A DNA stretch of 64,000 bases from Marinobacterium nitratireducens (GCF_014645375.1 NZ_BMLT01000010.1:1-64000), one strand, 5' to 3'. Numbered from the stretch's first letter, positions 20,968 to 31,650 are shown. Numbers and translations are program-made. The notes: generated by a model from the letters alone, not told the origin.

Positions 20968-22175
20968 TACCGGCCCTCCCTACGCGTCGTGGTGCTCTGG
21001 CGCTGACGCAGCTCATTTACCACCCTGTCCGTTAATTCTCTCATCGATTGATCATTCAGCTGCTGACCGCTGCGCGTCGCCTCACGTCGCTCGGTGGATT
21101 TTTCCATCAGCTTGTCCAGCGGCAGGTACAACATGTTGTTGCCCCCCTGAACATCGACCAGCACCTTGGGATTTTTCTCGTACACCGACTGCATGGTATC
21201 GAGATAGAGTCGCTCGCGTGTCACGCCCGGCGCCTTCTGGTACTCGTTGAGCAGCGCCAGGAAACGCTTGGTTTCACCCTCGGCCCGCGCGGTAACCTCT
21301 TCGCGATAGGCGTTGGCCTCCTCCAGCATGCGCTGCGCCTCGCCTCGCGCTTCCGGCACTATGCCGTTGGCGTAGGATTCGGCTTCGTTCTTGACCCGCT
21401 GCTCGTCCTCGCGCGCCTTGATCACGTCATCGAAGGCATCCTGCACCTGGGTGGGCGCCTGGGCGTTCTTGACGTTGATCTTGGAGATGCTGAGGCCTGT
21501 CGAGTAGGTCTGCATGTAGCCCTGCAGACGCTGCTGAACAGCGATCGCCAGGGCTTCACGCCCCTCGGTCAGCAGTGAATGCATTTCCGAGCTGCCGACC
21601 ACCTGACGCAGCGCGGACTCGGCGGCGTGAGCCAGACTGTTTTCCGGATCGCGTACGTTCAGGCGGTAGGCCTTGGGATCGATAACGAGATACTGCACCG
21701 TCATGTCGATATCGACGATGTTCTCGTCTTCGGTCAGCATCAGCGCCCGATGATCGTGGGTCCTGACGCGGGTGGTGTTGACCTTGGTGACCTCGTCGAT
21801 CAGCGGCGGGTTCCACTGCAAACCGGGATTGACGGTCTCGTAGTACTTGCCGAGCCGAAGCACCACGCCACGCTCCTGCTGATCGACGGTGTAGAAGCCC
21901 ATCGCCGCCCAGGCCAGCGCGACCACGACCAGCAACACCCAGACGAAGCCGGAGCCGGAGCCACCGCTGCCGCTGCCGCTGCCACCGCCGCCGGACTTGC
22001 CGAAGATACTGTTGAGACGTTCCTGGAGCTTGCGCAGAGCCTCGTCCAGGTCGGGCGGCCCCTGATCGCCGCCGCCTCCGCGGTTTCCGCCACGCTTGTC
22101 GCCGCCGCGGTTATCGCCGCTCCAGGGATCATGGTTGTTACCATTTCCGTTCCCGCCGGGCTCGTTCCAAGCCAT
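20967..22175 (-). CDS. hflK: FtsH modulator HflK
   Basis: Partner of HflC in the HflKC-FtsH complex of the inner membrane. The 402-residue protein begins with a glycine/asparagine-rich cytoplasmic region (about 1-75), has one membrane segment (about 78-97), the SPFH domain (YTVDQQERGVVLRLGKYYETVNPGLQWNPP) and a coiled-coil tail. Length and composition are typical. It is 77 bases downstream of hflX. Confidence 0.96.
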   Translation of the reverse strand: MAWNEPGGNGNGNNHDPWSGDNRGGDKRGGNRGGGGDQGPPDLDEALRKLQERLNSIFGKSGGGGSGSGSGGSGSGFVWVLLVVVALAWAAMGFYTVDQQERGVVLRLGKYYETVNPGLQWNPPLIDEVTKVNTTRVRTHDHRALMLTEDENIVDIDMTVQYLVIDPKAYRLNVRDPENSLAHAAESALRQVVGSSEMHSLLTEGREALAIAVQQRLQGYMQTYSTGLSISKINVKNAQAPTQVQDAFDDVIKAREDEQRVKNEAESYANGIVPEARGEAQRMLEEANAYREEVTARAEGETKRFLALLNEYQKAPGVTRERLYLDTMQSVYEKNPKVLVDVQGGNNMLYLPLDKLMEKSTERREATRSGQQLNDQSMRELTDRVVNELRQRQSTTTRREGR

Positions 22176-22252
22176 ACCGTTCTCCGTTAGAAAATGCTTG
22201 ATTCAACTCAAAAAATTGTAGGTAGCCACACTAGCAGCTGCAACCTTCGTCG

Positions 22253-23560
22253 TCACCCGTTTAAGGAGGCCGCCTGCTCCAGGTAGCGCTCCGTCGGAAT
22301 GCCGAGCCGACTCAGCAGCTGCAGCAGATCCTTTTTCTGTAATCGCACCTCGACCAGCATCCGCCCCGCCTCGTCGATGCGCTCCCGCACCACCGCTCCC
22401 TGTGCATAAAGATGGGCGCGCAACTGACCCTCGCTGGGCTGCAGACACAGGGTATCGTGGAAAAGATCGTCGCTCAGCCGCTCGCTCACCGCCTGAAACA
22501 GCAGATCGGTTCCCTCACCCGTCACCGCCGACAGCCACACGCGCCACGGGTGGCCGTCCTCGTCCCTGTCTATGCGCGCCTCCTGACCATCCAGCAGGTC
22601 GATTTTGTTGTAGACCTCCAGCACCGGGATGTCGGCGGCGCCGATTTCCTCGAGTACGTACTTCACCTGCTGTATATGCTCTGTACGCTCATCGTCATGA
22701 CAGTCGATCACATGCAACAGCAAAGTCGCCTCGGACGTCTCCTGCAAGGTGGCGCGGAACGCCTCCACCAGTTTGTGTGGCAGGTGACGGATAAACCCGA
22801 CCGTATCGGCCAGTATCGCCGGCCCGACGTCTGCCAGTTGCACCTTGCGCAGGGTCGGGTCCAGGGTCGCGAACAACTGGTCGGCGGCGTAGACCTCGGC
22901 CGTCGTCAGGCGATTGAACAGCGTCGACTTGCCGGCGTTGGTATAACCCACCAGCGATACCGTCGGCACCTCCGCACGCTGACGCGCCCGGCGTCCCTGA
23001 TCGCGCTGACGACGCACTTTTTCCAGTCGCTTGTGGATGCTTTTCATCCGCGCACGCAACAGACGACGGTCGGTCTCGAGCTGGGTTTCACCGGGACCGC
23101 GCAGGCCGATACCGCCCTTCTGGCGCTCCAGGTGGGTCCAGCCGCGCACCAGGCGCGTCGACATATGATCCAGCTGCGCCAGCTCCACCTGCAGTTTGCC
23201 CTCGTGGGTGCGGGCACGCTGAGCGAAGATATCGAGAATCAGACCGGTACGGTCGAGCACACGGCACTTGATCTCGCGTTCGATGTTGCGTTCCTGGCCG
23301 GGTGACAGCGCGTGGTTGAATATGACAAGCTCGGCACCGTGAAGGTTCACCAGCGTACGCAACTCTTCAAGTTTGCCGCTGCCGAGAAAGAATTTGGGGC
23401 TCGGATGGGCACGGGACCCGATGAGGAAATCCACCGGGTCCGCGCCTGCCGAGAGTGCGAGCTCCTCGAGCTCCTGGGGACTTTCGGCCTCGCTTTCATC
23501 ACCGAAATCGATGTGAACGAGGACCGCTTTTTCTCCAGACTCCGGTCGTTCGAAAAACAA
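22253..23560 (-). CDS. hflX: Ribosome-associated GTPase HflX
   Basis: GTPase that splits stalled or heat-damaged ribosomes. The 435-residue protein has the N-terminal HflX domain with the glycine-rich SGKLEELR segment, a coiled-coil helix pair, and a G domain with GYTNAGKSTLFN (about residue 205), DTVGFI and NKID. The start is TTG (MFFERPESGEKAVLVHID), which matches the usual N-terminus. It is 7 bases downstream of hfq, so the hfq-hflX-hflK-hflC set is probably one transcript. Confidence 0.95.
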   Translation of the reverse strand: MFFERPESGEKAVLVHIDFGDESEAESPQELEELALSAGADPVDFLIGSRAHPSPKFFLGSGKLEELRTLVNLHGAELVIFNHALSPGQERNIEREIKCRVLDRTGLILDIFAQRARTHEGKLQVELAQLDHMSTRLVRGWTHLERQKGGIGLRGPGETQLETDRRLLRARMKSIHKRLEKVRRQRDQGRRARQRAEVPTVSLVGYTNAGKSTLFNRLTTAEVYAADQLFATLDPTLRKVQLADVGPAILADTVGFIRHLPHKLVEAFRATLQETSEATLLLHVIDCHDDERTEHIQQVKYVLEEIGAADIPVLEVYNKIDLLDGQEARIDRDEDGHPWRVWLSAVTGEGTDLLFQAVSERLSDDLFHDTLCLQPSEGQLRAHLYAQGAVVRERIDEAGRMLVEVRLQKKDLLQLLSRLGIPTERYLEQAASLNG

Positions 23561-23567
23561 GATGTCT

Positions 23568-23807
23568 TTATTCCGGCTGCTTGTCGTCGCCCTGCGGCAG
23601 TTTGACCGGACGCGACGGAACGACGGTAGAAATGGCGTGCTTGTACACCATCTGACTGACGGTGTTCTTCAGCAGGATGACAAACTGATCGAAAGATTCG
23701 ATCTGCCCCTGCAGCTTGATGCCGTTCACGAGAAAGATGGAAACGGGTACGCGCTCCTTGCGCAGCACGTTAAGGTAAGGGTCTTGTAAAGACTGCCCTT
23801 TTGACAT
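23568..23807 (-). CDS. hfq: RNA chaperone Hfq
   Basis: Hexameric Sm-like protein that pairs small RNAs with mRNAs. The 79-residue protein starts [20 protein letters not shown] and contains Sm1 ([21 protein letters not shown]) and Sm2 ([15 protein letters not shown]), all canonical. The start at 23807 has GGAG 8 bases upstream; the longer open frame to 23903 is not homologous. The C-terminal tail is short, as in Pseudomonas. Confidence 0.98.
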   Translation of the reverse strand: MSKGQSLQDPYLNVLRKERVPVSIFLVNGIKLQGQIESFDQFVILLKNTVSQMVYKHAISTVVPSRPVKLPQGDDKQPE

Positions 23808-23928
23808 TGCAAACTCCTTCCTGAAAGAATCGTTATAGGTTATGCGACCGGGCCCCTGTGCCAACCCCTTCGGGTATCCCGACGCATTAATGACAGCCGC
23901 CAACCGGCGAAGTTCTGCCAGCCGTCCA

Positions 23929-24873
23929 TTATATAATGACAGAGTCCACCAACTTCAAGGCTTTAGGCAACAGTTCGCCGTCATCCGTATCCAGCCAATG
24001 GAGGTTTTCCCAGCCTCTGAGCCAGGTAATCTGGCGCTTGGCGAGCTGGCGGGTGGCTACGATACCCTTGTACCTCATCGCCGCATAGTCCTGACGACCT
24101 TCCAGATAATCCCACACCTGGCGGTACCCGACACAGCGCACGGACGGGAAGGACGGATCGAGATCACCGCGCGCGAACAGCACCTGCTCGACTTCGTCGA
24201 CAAACCCCTGCTCCAGCATCTGGTCGAAGCGCAACTCGATGCGCCGGTGCAGCTCCGCGCGCTGCGGCGGCATTACCGCCATCGACACCAGGTTGTAAGG
24301 CAGCGCGATGCGTTGCTGCTCGCGCCAGATGTCACTCATGGCGCGACCACTGAGTTCATGGACCTCGAGCGCCCGCTGGATACGCTGCGAGTCCATGGGT
24401 TTGAGACGCTGCGCCGATTCCGGATCCACTTCGGCCAGGCGGCGATGCATATGCGGCCAGCCGTGACGCGCCGCCTCCCGCTCCAGCCGCGCCCGCACCT
24501 CGGGATCGGCCTGCGGCAGATCCGCCAGACCATGCTGCAGCGCATTGAAATACAGCATGGTGCCGCCGACCAGCAGCGGGATGCGACCGGCGGCCGCGAT
24601 CTGCTCCATTTCCCGCAGTGCATCCTCCCGGAAGCGGGCCGCGGAATAGCTTTGCGCCGGATCGCAGATATCGATCAAGCGGTGCGGATACTGCGCCAGC
24701 TCCGAGGCGCTGGGTTTGGCCGTGCCAATATCCATACCACGATAGATCAGCGCCGAGTCGACGCTGACGATCTCGCAGGGCAAGTGGTCGTGCAGCGCCA
24801 TCGCCAGTGCCGTCTTGCCCGCAGCGGTAGGCCCCATCAGGAAAATCGCCGGTGGCCGTCGGGATTCGTTCAT
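23929..24873 (-). CDS. miaA: tRNA dimethylallyltransferase MiaA
   Basis: Adds the isopentenyl group to A37 of tRNAs reading UNN codons. The 314-residue protein has the P-loop [11 protein letters not shown] (about 14-24), [19 protein letters not shown] and the family motifs VGGTMLYF and RRIELRFD. It follows mutL directly (one base between them) and precedes hfq, the conserved mutL-miaA-hfq order. Confidence 0.97.
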   Translation of the reverse strand: MNESRRPPAIFLMGPTAAGKTALAMALHDHLPCEIVSVDSALIYRGMDIGTAKPSASELAQYPHRLIDICDPAQSYSAARFREDALREMEQIAAAGRIPLLVGGTMLYFNALQHGLADLPQADPEVRARLEREAARHGWPHMHRRLAEVDPESAQRLKPMDSQRIQRALEVHELSGRAMSDIWREQQRIALPYNLVSMAVMPPQRAELHRRIELRFDQMLEQGFVDEVEQVLFARGDLDPSFPSVRCVGYRQVWDYLEGRQDYAAMRYKGIVATRQLAKRQITWLRGWENLHWLDTDDGELLPKALKLVDSVII

Positions 24874-24874
24874 C

Positions 24875-26749
24875 TCAGCGCCCCCGCAGAAACAGCTTGT
24901 CGAGTTCAGTCATGCTCAGCTGCGTCCAGGTCGGGCGACCATGATTGCACTGACCGCTGCGCTCGGTGATCTCCATATCCCTGAGCAGGGCATTCATCTC
25001 CGGAATCGTCAACTGCCGGTTCGCGCGCACGGCACCGTGACAGGCCATGGTCGCCAGCAGTTCGTTGATATGCTGCTCGATGCGCTGACTGCTGCCGTAG
25101 GTCAGCATGTCGGAAAGTACATCCCGCACCAGCTGCTCGACATTGCCCTTCGCCAGCGCCACCGGCACCTGGCGGATGACCAGGCTCTCCTCTGCCATGC
25201 GCGACAGTTCGAAACCCAGTCGCCGGAATACCGCTTCCTGCTCCTGCGCGCAGTCGGCTTCACGCTGGCTCACCGCCAGGTTGACCGGCACCAGCAGCGG
25301 CTGAGAGCGCACCACCTCGGTCTCGTAGGCCTGTTTCATGCGTTCGTAGACAATGCGCTCGTGGGCCGCGTGCATATCCACCAGCACCAGCCCCTGCTCG
25401 TTCTGCGCCAGGATGTAGACCCCGTGCAGCTGGGCGATGGCATAACCCAGCGGCGGCGCCTTGTCATCCGCCGCTTCGCGGATGACCGGCGCCGCCGCAG
25501 CGAAAGGTACCGCGGCGCCCCGCCCGCCCTGCCAGGCGGCATCAACGCTGCCCGACGGAGCCGCGGGCCGGGAGGGCTGATGCAGGGCCCCGTAGCCGTT
25601 GATCTGATCACGCACGGCCGTCGCCGCCGGCGCGCTGTTTCCAAGCGCCATGCGGCCCTGCTCGTAGCGCGGCTCACTGAACGTAGCACCCGGCGACGGG
25701 CTCATCGCCGCGGGGGCGGTCTCTCCCGCCGCCGCCTCGGGACGAACATCCGCAATCACGCGGTGCAGCGTACGGAAGATGAAATCGTGCACCAGTCGCC
25801 CCTCGCGAAAGCGCACCTCGTGCTTGGTGGGATGCACATTGACGTCGACCAGCTTCGGGTCGAGCTCGAGATAGAGCACGAACGCCGGATGACGACCGTG
25901 GAACAGCACGTCCTGATAGGCCTGACGAATGGCGTGCGCCACCAGCTTGTCACGGATAATCCGGCCGTTGACGAAGAAATACTGCAAATCCGCCTGACTG
26001 CGGGAAAAGGTCGGCAGGCCTATCCAGCCCCAAAGCCGCAGACCGCTGGCTTCGGCCGCGATATCCAGCGACAGCGACTGGTCGATGAACGCCGGGCCGC
26101 ATACCGTGGCGATCCGGCGTTCGTGCTCGGCTTCGGTTCGGGCCGGCCGCAGCTGGTGAATCACACGACCGTTGTGGCGCAGCGAGAAAGCGACGTCGGA
26201 GCGGCTCAGCGCCAGACGCTTGACCACCTCCTCCAGGTGCTTGAATTCGGTCTGCTCCGTGCGCAGAAACTTGCGACGGGCGGGTGTATTGAAAAACAGA
26301 TCGCGCACTTCGACGCTGGTGCCCTGCGGATGCGCCGCCGGCGTCACGCTGGTCTCCATATCACGCCCTTCGGTCTGCACCTGCCAGGCATTTTCGGCAC
26401 CGCTGTGGCGCGAGGTCAGCGTCAGGCGCGATACCGAGCTGATACTGGCCAGCGCCTCGCCGCGAAAGCCAAGACTGCCCACCGCTTCCAGATCTTCCAG
26501 CGCCAGTATCTTGGAGGTGGCGTGACGACTGAGCGCCAGCGGCAGATCATCGCGCTCGATACCATCACCGTTATCACGCAAACGGATCAGCTTGATACCG
26601 CCCTGTTCGACATCGATTTCGACCTGGGACGCGCCGGAATCCAGGCTGTTTTCCAGCAGTTCCTTGACCACCGATGCGGGACGTTCGACAACCTCGCCGG
26701 CCGCGATCTGGTTGGCCAGCCGCGGCGACAGCAGATGAATTCGTGACAT
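24875..26749 (-). CDS. mutL: DNA mismatch repair protein MutL
   Basis: GHKL ATPase that links MutS mismatch recognition to strand excision. N-terminal motifs are [18 protein letters not shown] and [13 protein letters not shown], then the transducer domain with NGRIIRDK and [10 protein letters not shown]; a variable linker (about 335-430) leads to the C-terminal dimerisation domain. There is no obvious DQHAxxER endonuclease motif: the corresponding site reads DMHAAHERI. Start at 26749 ([20 protein letters not shown]) fits the family, giving 624 residues. Confidence 0.96.
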   Translation of the reverse strand: MSRIHLLSPRLANQIAAGEVVERPASVVKELLENSLDSGASQVEIDVEQGGIKLIRLRDNGDGIERDDLPLALSRHATSKILALEDLEAVGSLGFRGEALASISSVSRLTLTSRHSGAENAWQVQTEGRDMETSVTPAAHPQGTSVEVRDLFFNTPARRKFLRTEQTEFKHLEEVVKRLALSRSDVAFSLRHNGRVIHQLRPARTEAEHERRIATVCGPAFIDQSLSLDIAAEASGLRLWGWIGLPTFSRSQADLQYFFVNGRIIRDKLVAHAIRQAYQDVLFHGRHPAFVLYLELDPKLVDVNVHPTKHEVRFREGRLVHDFIFRTLHRVIADVRPEAAAGETAPAAMSPSPGATFSEPRYEQGRMALGNSAPAATAVRDQINGYGALHQPSRPAAPSGSVDAAWQGGRGAAVPFAAAAPVIREAADDKAPPLGYAIAQLHGVYILAQNEQGLVLVDMHAAHERIVYERMKQAYETEVVRSQPLLVPVNLAVSQREADCAQEQEAVFRRLGFELSRMAEESLVIRQVPVALAKGNVEQLVRDVLSDMLTYGSSQRIEQHINELLATMACHGAVRANRQLTIPEMNALLRDMEITERSGQCNHGRPTWTQLSMTELDKLFLRGR

Positions 26750-26797
26750 AAAAACGCAGCAAAATCCGGGAGTGATTGGAAAGCGCCCCAATGTAAC

Positions 26798-26825
26798 ACA
26801 GGCGCGCCATCTCTGGCGCGCCTGT
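26798..26825. other. Perfect 12-bp stem hairpin between amiB and mutL
   Basis: ACAGGCGCGCCA and its exact complement TGGCGCGCCTGT enclose a 4-base loop TCTC. It lies 30 bases beyond the amiB stop. No clear T tract follows on either strand, so it may be a factor-dependent or weak terminator or an RNA-stability hairpin. Confidence 0.6.
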
Positions 26826-26854
26826 GAATGCGGGCAGCGGCTAAGGGTTGACGA

Positions 26855-28282
26855 TCAGCTGGACGGTATCTTCAGCACCTGACCGACACGGATGGTGTCG
26901 CCGGAAAGGCCGTTGGCGGCACGCAGCGTCGACAGCGACACACCGTTGCGCACCGCGATCACCGACAGCGTATCGCCCCGCGCCACCTTGTAGGTACGCC
27001 CTCCCAGCGACGGCAGTGCCCCGCCGTTCTTGCGGTGGGCGACATGGGTCATCGCCGGCGGCCGCTGCCAGAAGTAGTCCTGAATACCGTCGGCGATCGC
27101 CGCCGCCATCTCGCGCTGGTAGCTCTTCGAGCGCAGCTTGCGGGCTTCGTCGGGGTTGGAGATGAAACCGGTTTCGACCAGGATCGACGGAATGCCCGGC
27201 GACTTCAGCACCACGAAACCCGCCTGCTCGACGAAGGGCTTGTGCATGCGGGCAAACTTGCCGATATTGCCGTGTACCCGGTCGGCGACCTGACGGCTGC
27301 CTTCCTTGCTGTAGGTCATCGACATGTCCAGCAGCACGCCCGCCAGCACCTCGTCCTTGTCGCCGAGGCTGAGCACGCCGCCGATGGCGTCGGCGCTGTT
27401 TTCCTTCTGCGCCAGCCAGCGACCGACCTCGCTGGTAGCGCCGCGATCGGAGATGATCCAGACCGAAGCGCCGCGTGCGCGCTTGTCCTTGAAGGCATCG
27501 GCATGGATCGAGACGAAGAGGTCGGCGTTATGGCGCCGCGCCAGCTTGGTGCGCCCGCGCAGGCTGACGTAGTAGTCGCCATCACGCACCAGCACCGGCT
27601 TGTAGCCCGGCGTTTTTTCCAGACGACGGTACACCTCGCGGGCGATGGACAGCACCACGTCCTTTTCCCGCAGACCGCCGGGTCCGAGGGCGCCGGGGTC
27701 CTCGCCGCCGTGACCGGCATCGATCACCACCACGATATCCCGCAGCGCGCCGGTATCGATGGCGGGCAGCGCCTCAGGCTCGGGGCTGAGTTCAACGCTC
27801 GCCTGCCTGCCGCCTGCGCCGGTTTCAAGCAGATCCACCACCAGCCTGTGGCCGTACTGGGCGTTGGGTGCCAGTTCGAAACTGCGCTGCTCGATTTTGC
27901 GACGCAGATCCAGCACGATTCGCTGCGTGCCGTCGGGCTGCCGCGAATGGCGAATACCGCTGACCGGGCTGTCGTCCAGCCCCAGACCGTCCAGCCTGGC
28001 ATCGAGACGCGACGAGGCCATATCGACCACCAGCCGATTCGGATTGTCCAGACTGAACACCTTGTGCTTGACCGGACCCGACAGGTCGAACACCAGCCGA
28101 GTATGATCAGGCGCGAGCCAGACCCTGACGTTCTGAATCTCGGCCGCCATCGCAGGCTGCCAGCAGAACCACAGCCCCGCCAGCAGACAAAGGATCCCCT
28201 TCGCGAAACCGCCCAACGTTCTACTCCCCTTCTCGTACTCCGTCACGACCGGCTCACCGCGGGCAGGCCGGTGAAACACCAC
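26855..28282 (-). CDS. amiB: N-acetylmuramoyl-L-alanine amidase AmiB
   Basis: Periplasmic amidase that splits septal peptidoglycan during cell separation. A signal peptide (hydrophobic core GILCLLAGLWF, cleavage near PAMAA) is followed by an AMIN domain (about 50-150), the amidase_3 catalytic domain with the zinc-binding VIDAGHGGEDPGA and SIHADAF, and a C-terminal LysM domain (YKVARGDTLSVIAVRNGVS). The open frame begins at a GTG (28282); a GTG at 28246 with GGTGAG upstream would give a more usual signal peptide start. Confidence 0.94.
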   Translation of the reverse strand: MVFHRPARGEPVVTEYEKGSRTLGGFAKGILCLLAGLWFCWQPAMAAEIQNVRVWLAPDHTRLVFDLSGPVKHKVFSLDNPNRLVVDMASSRLDARLDGLGLDDSPVSGIRHSRQPDGTQRIVLDLRRKIEQRSFELAPNAQYGHRLVVDLLETGAGGRQASVELSPEPEALPAIDTGALRDIVVVIDAGHGGEDPGALGPGGLREKDVVLSIAREVYRRLEKTPGYKPVLVRDGDYYVSLRGRTKLARRHNADLFVSIHADAFKDKRARGASVWIISDRGATSEVGRWLAQKENSADAIGGVLSLGDKDEVLAGVLLDMSMTYSKEGSRQVADRVHGNIGKFARMHKPFVEQAGFVVLKSPGIPSILVETGFISNPDEARKLRSKSYQREMAAAIADGIQDYFWQRPPAMTHVAHRKNGGALPSLGGRTYKVARGDTLSVIAVRNGVSLSTLRAANGLSGDTIRVGQVLKIPSS

Positions 28283-28290
28283 CCACCGCG

Positions 28291-28761
28291 TCAGCTTTCG
28301 GCCTGCAACAGGGCGATCATCCGGCGCCCACGCTGCGTCATCGCCTGGCAGCAGATACGCCGGCCTTCACCCTCAACCTGGATCTGAATTGTCAGATCAG
28401 GTACCGGCAGCATGCCAGCTCCCCGGGCCGGCCACTCCACCAGGCAGAGCTCCTGTTCAGCAAAATAATCCCGAATCCCGAGATATTCCAGTTCTTCGGG
28501 GTCGGCAAGACGATACAGGTCGAAATGATACAGCCGGTTATCCCCGAGTTCATAGGGCTCGACCAGCGTATAGGTCGGACTCTTGACCGCCCCCCGATGC
28601 CCATAGGCCCTCAGCACGCCACGACACAGCGTGGTCTTGCCCATGCCGAGGTCGCCTTCCAGAAAAATCACCCCGCGCCCCTCGCAGGCCCGGCCCAGAG
28701 CCTCGCCAAACGCCACCATGGCCGTCTCGCCATTGGCGACATGTTCCATTTTATCTGTCAT
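28291..28761 (-). CDS. tsaE: tRNA threonylcarbamoyladenosine ATPase TsaE
   Basis: ATPase partner of TsaB and TsaD in making t6A37 on ANN-decoding tRNAs. The 156-residue protein has the Walker A LEGDLGMGKTTLCRG (about 34-48) and the family motifs SPTYTLVEPY and HFDLYRLADPEEL. It is 8 bases upstream of amiB and just downstream of nnr, the order known in Pseudomonas. Confidence 0.95.
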   Translation of the reverse strand: MTDKMEHVANGETAMVAFGEALGRACEGRGVIFLEGDLGMGKTTLCRGVLRAYGHRGAVKSPTYTLVEPYELGDNRLYHFDLYRLADPEELEYLGIRDYFAEQELCLVEWPARGAGMLPVPDLTIQIQVEGEGRRICCQAMTQRGRRMIALLQAES

Positions 28762-28793
28762 CTCGTTGTATTATCGTCCATCGACGCCGGAAA

Positions 28794-30314
28794 TTAAGGT
28801 TTGTTCCCACCGATCACCAGCGGAATCGACGTCAGCAGGTCCGTCGCCAACAGGCCGCGCTCACCGCGCAGCCGAGCCCGGTGATCCGCGGCACTGGCAT
28901 GCACGAATACCCCCAGGCGCGCCGCATCAACCGCTTTGAGCCGTTGCGCCCAGAGGCCGCCGATCACGCCCGAGAGAACATCACCCATGCCGCCACCGGC
29001 CATGCCCGGGTTGCCGGCGGAACAGAGATGCAACGCATCGCCGTCACAGGTGAGCGTGCCCGCCCCCTTGAGCACCGCCACTCCGCCGCAGCGGGCCTGC
29101 AGTCGCTGCACCGACTCGAAGCGATCGCTGTTGATGCCGGCAGCGTCGTCGCCGAGCAGCCGCGCCGCCTCCCCCGGATGCGGCGTCAGTATCCAGTTGT
29201 CGCGCCGGGCACCGCCCAGCCAGCCCTTGTCATTCAGCAGATTCAGAGCGTCGGCGTCGACCACCATCGGCTTGCCCGTGGCCAGCGCCTGCTGCAGCAG
29301 CTGGTCGCCCCAGGCGCCGCGCCCGAGCCCGGGGCCGAGCACCAGGATATCCGGCCGGGTCAGCAAGGGTTCGAGGTCCTGACCGGAGTCCACGCCGCTG
29401 ACCATCAGCTCCGGCTGTCGCGTCAACGCAGCGGATACGTGCTCCGGCCGGGTGGCCAGCGATACCAGACCGGCGCCGGCCCGCAGTGCAGCCTGCGCCG
29501 CCATGATCGCGGCGCCGCCGAAGCCGCGGTCCCCGCCAATGACCATGACATGGCCGAAGTGGCCCTTGTGACTGCTGCGCGGTCTTCTCCCCAGTGCAGC
29601 CTCGAGGTCCTCCCCCTGGGTGCGGAAGGCACTGACCGGCACATCCTCGTAGACCGCCTCGGGTACCAGCAGGCCGTCGAACTGGATATCGCCGCAGTAA
29701 TCCACCGCCTCATGGGTGAAAAGCCCCTGTTTCAGACCGATAAAGGTAACGGTCAGATCGGCCCGCACCGCCACGCCCTGTACAGCGCCGGTATCACTGC
29801 ACAAGCCAGATGGAATATCCACCGCCAGTACCGGTTGCGGGCTGCGGTTGCACTGCACGATGGCGCGTTCGAACAGCCCCCGGACCGGACCGCCCAGCCC
29901 CGTGCCCAGCATCGCATCGATCAGTACTTCACCGCGAAACTCGCAGTCCTGGTCGAAGTATTCCGGCGTCAGGCCCAGACCCTGCGCCCAACGCCAGGCA
30001 TCCAGTGCCTCGCCGCCGAGCCGGCTCTCGAAACCGGCATCGCCGATGCAGAGCATCTGCACCGACATCCCGTGCTGGTGCGCCAGTCCCGCCACCACGA
30101 AGCCGTCGCCGCCATTGTTGCCGCTGCCGCAGAGCACGCTGATCGAGCGCGCCGCCGGCCAGCGGCTCTGTAACGCCGCAAAAGCGGCATGGCCGGCTCG
30201 CTGCATCAGTTTGAAGCCGGGCAGTCCGTACTGTTCGATGGCGGTGCGATCGAGCGCGCGACTCTGCTCTGCTGTGTATAATGTCGCCGGCAGTTCCGTT
30301 CTCACGACAGGCAT
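28794..30314 (-). CDS. nnr: Bifunctional NAD(P)H-hydrate epimerase / ADP-dependent dehydratase
   Basis: Repairs hydrated NADH and NADPH. The 506-residue protein joins an N-terminal YjeF-type epimerase domain (about 1-215; LCGSGNNGGDGFVVAGL, and DAMLGTGL) to a C-terminal ribokinase-like dehydratase (about 225-506; GHFGHVMVIGGDRGFGGA, LTPHPGEAARLL, GMGDVLSGVIGGL). The N-terminus (ALDRTAIEQYGLPGFKLMQRAG) fits. It is divergent from queG. It is also known as yjeF or nnrD/nnrE. Confidence 0.95.
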   Translation of the reverse strand: MPVVRTELPATLYTAEQSRALDRTAIEQYGLPGFKLMQRAGHAAFAALQSRWPAARSISVLCGSGNNGGDGFVVAGLAHQHGMSVQMLCIGDAGFESRLGGEALDAWRWAQGLGLTPEYFDQDCEFRGEVLIDAMLGTGLGGPVRGLFERAIVQCNRSPQPVLAVDIPSGLCSDTGAVQGVAVRADLTVTFIGLKQGLFTHEAVDYCGDIQFDGLLVPEAVYEDVPVSAFRTQGEDLEAALGRRPRSSHKGHFGHVMVIGGDRGFGGAAIMAAQAALRAGAGLVSLATRPEHVSAALTRQPELMVSGVDSGQDLEPLLTRPDILVLGPGLGRGAWGDQLLQQALATGKPMVVDADALNLLNDKGWLGGARRDNWILTPHPGEAARLLGDDAAGINSDRFESVQRLQARCGGVAVLKGAGTLTCDGDALHLCSAGNPGMAGGGMGDVLSGVIGGLWAQRLKAVDAARLGVFVHASAADHRARLRGERGLLATDLLTSIPLVIGGNKP

Positions 30315-30377
30315 AACAATCCCTGGATTGGAGTAGACAGTGAACCGTTAACTGTAAAAGCAGCCGGTGCCGCCGAT

Positions 30378-30418
30378 AACTCGATTCTGTCCACTGTCAA
30401 CTCGACTCTGTTAACTGA
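30378..30418. repeat. Degenerate 21-bp tandem repeat in nnr-queG gap
   Basis: Two copies with a 21-bp period: AACTCGATTCTGTCCACTGT at 30378 and AACTCGACTCTGTTAACTGA at 30399, differing at four positions. A related GTTAACTGT lies at about 30347-30355. The rest of the 182-base divergent gap shows only a weak TATAAT on the minus strand (30436-30431) that could serve nnr. Confidence 0.6.
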
Positions 30419-30496
30419 TGATTTTCGTCCATTATAGAGGATCGACCCGGCCCAGTCCCTTGCTCTGAGCACCGGCAAGGCCGCCCGCAGATCAAC

Positions 30497-31624
30497 ATGA
30501 GCACCCTTTCGACACCACAGCTCGAGACCCTCGCCCGCCAGATCAAGGACTGGGCCGCGGAGCTCGGTTTTGCGCAATGCGGTATCGCCGCCACCGACGG
30601 TGTCGCCATCGAGGAGGGGCACCTGCGCGAATGGCTTGGACACGGCTATCAGGGCGAGATGAGCTATCTCGAAAACCACATCGACAAGCGTCTGGATCCG
30701 GCACTGCTGGTCCCCGGCACCCGCCGCATCATTTCGGTACGCATGGATTACCTGCCGCCCAAGGTCCGCACCCTGGCGGTACTGAAGCAGGCGGACAAGG
30801 CCTACATCGCGCGCTATACCCTGGGCCGGGACTACCACAAGACGATGCGCAAGCGTCTGACCCGGCTCGGCAAGCGTATCGAAGCGGCCTGCTCGGAACT
30901 GGGCTATCGCGCCTTCGTCGACAGCGCACCCGTGCTGGAGCGGCCACTCGCCCGCGAGGCCGGCATCGGCTGGCAGGGCAAACATACCCTGATCCTCAAC
31001 CGCGAGGCCGGCTCCTGGTTCCTGCTCGGTGAACTCTTCGTCGACCTGCCGCTGCCGACCGACCCGCCCTTCGGCGAAGACCATTGCGGGCGCTGCAGCG
31101 CCTGTCTCGACATCTGCCCCACCAACGCCTTTCCCGCACCCCATGTACTGGATGCCCGTCGCTGCATTTCGTACCTGACCATCGAGTACCGCGGCAGCAT
31201 CCCCACTGAACTGCGCCCGCTGATGGGCAACCGCGTCTTCGGCTGCGACGACTGCCAGCTGATTTGCCCCTGGAACCGCTTTGCGCGCCGCAGTGACGAG
31301 ACCGACTTCCAGCCCCGCCACAACCTGGACGACATCGAACTGATCGAGCTCTTCGAGTGGAGCGAGGACGAGTTTCTGCAACGCACCGAGGGCTCGGCGA
31401 TTCGCCGTACCGGCTTCGACGGCTGGCAACGCAACCTGGCGGTGGCGCTGGGCAACGGCAGCGGCGGCAGGCGCGTGGAGCAGGCGCTTGAAGCCCGGCG
31501 GGCAGCGGCGACGGAACTGGTGCGCGAGCATATCGACTGGGCGCTGCAGCGGCTGCGCCGGGGTGACGAAGCCAAGCTGCTGCCGATCCTCGAGCATCCG
31601 CGCGCCAAAAAACTGCCCGAATAA
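30497..31624 (+). CDS. queG: Epoxyqueuosine reductase QueG
   Basis: Final step of queuosine synthesis: cobalamin-dependent reduction of epoxyqueuosine in tRNA. The 375-residue protein has the QueG N-terminal domain with MSYLENHIDKRLDP, and two [4Fe-4S] ligand sets, CGRCSACLDICPTNAF (about residues 197-212) and CDDCQLICPWN (about 248-258). The C-terminal HEAT-like region completes it. It is divergent from nnr and followed by orn on the opposite strand. Confidence 0.96.
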   Translation: MSTLSTPQLETLARQIKDWAAELGFAQCGIAATDGVAIEEGHLREWLGHGYQGEMSYLENHIDKRLDPALLVPGTRRIISVRMDYLPPKVRTLAVLKQADKAYIARYTLGRDYHKTMRKRLTRLGKRIEAACSELGYRAFVDSAPVLERPLAREAGIGWQGKHTLILNREAGSWFLLGELFVDLPLPTDPPFGEDHCGRCSACLDICPTNAFPAPHVLDARRCISYLTIEYRGSIPTELRPLMGNRVFGCDDCQLICPWNRFARRSDETDFQPRHNLDDIELIELFEWSEDEFLQRTEGSAIRRTGFDGWQRNLAVALGNGSGGRRVEQALEARRAAATELVREHIDWALQRLRRGDEAKLLPILEHPRAKKLPE

Positions 31625-31650
31625 GCCCCATAGCCGGCCCGGTACCACCC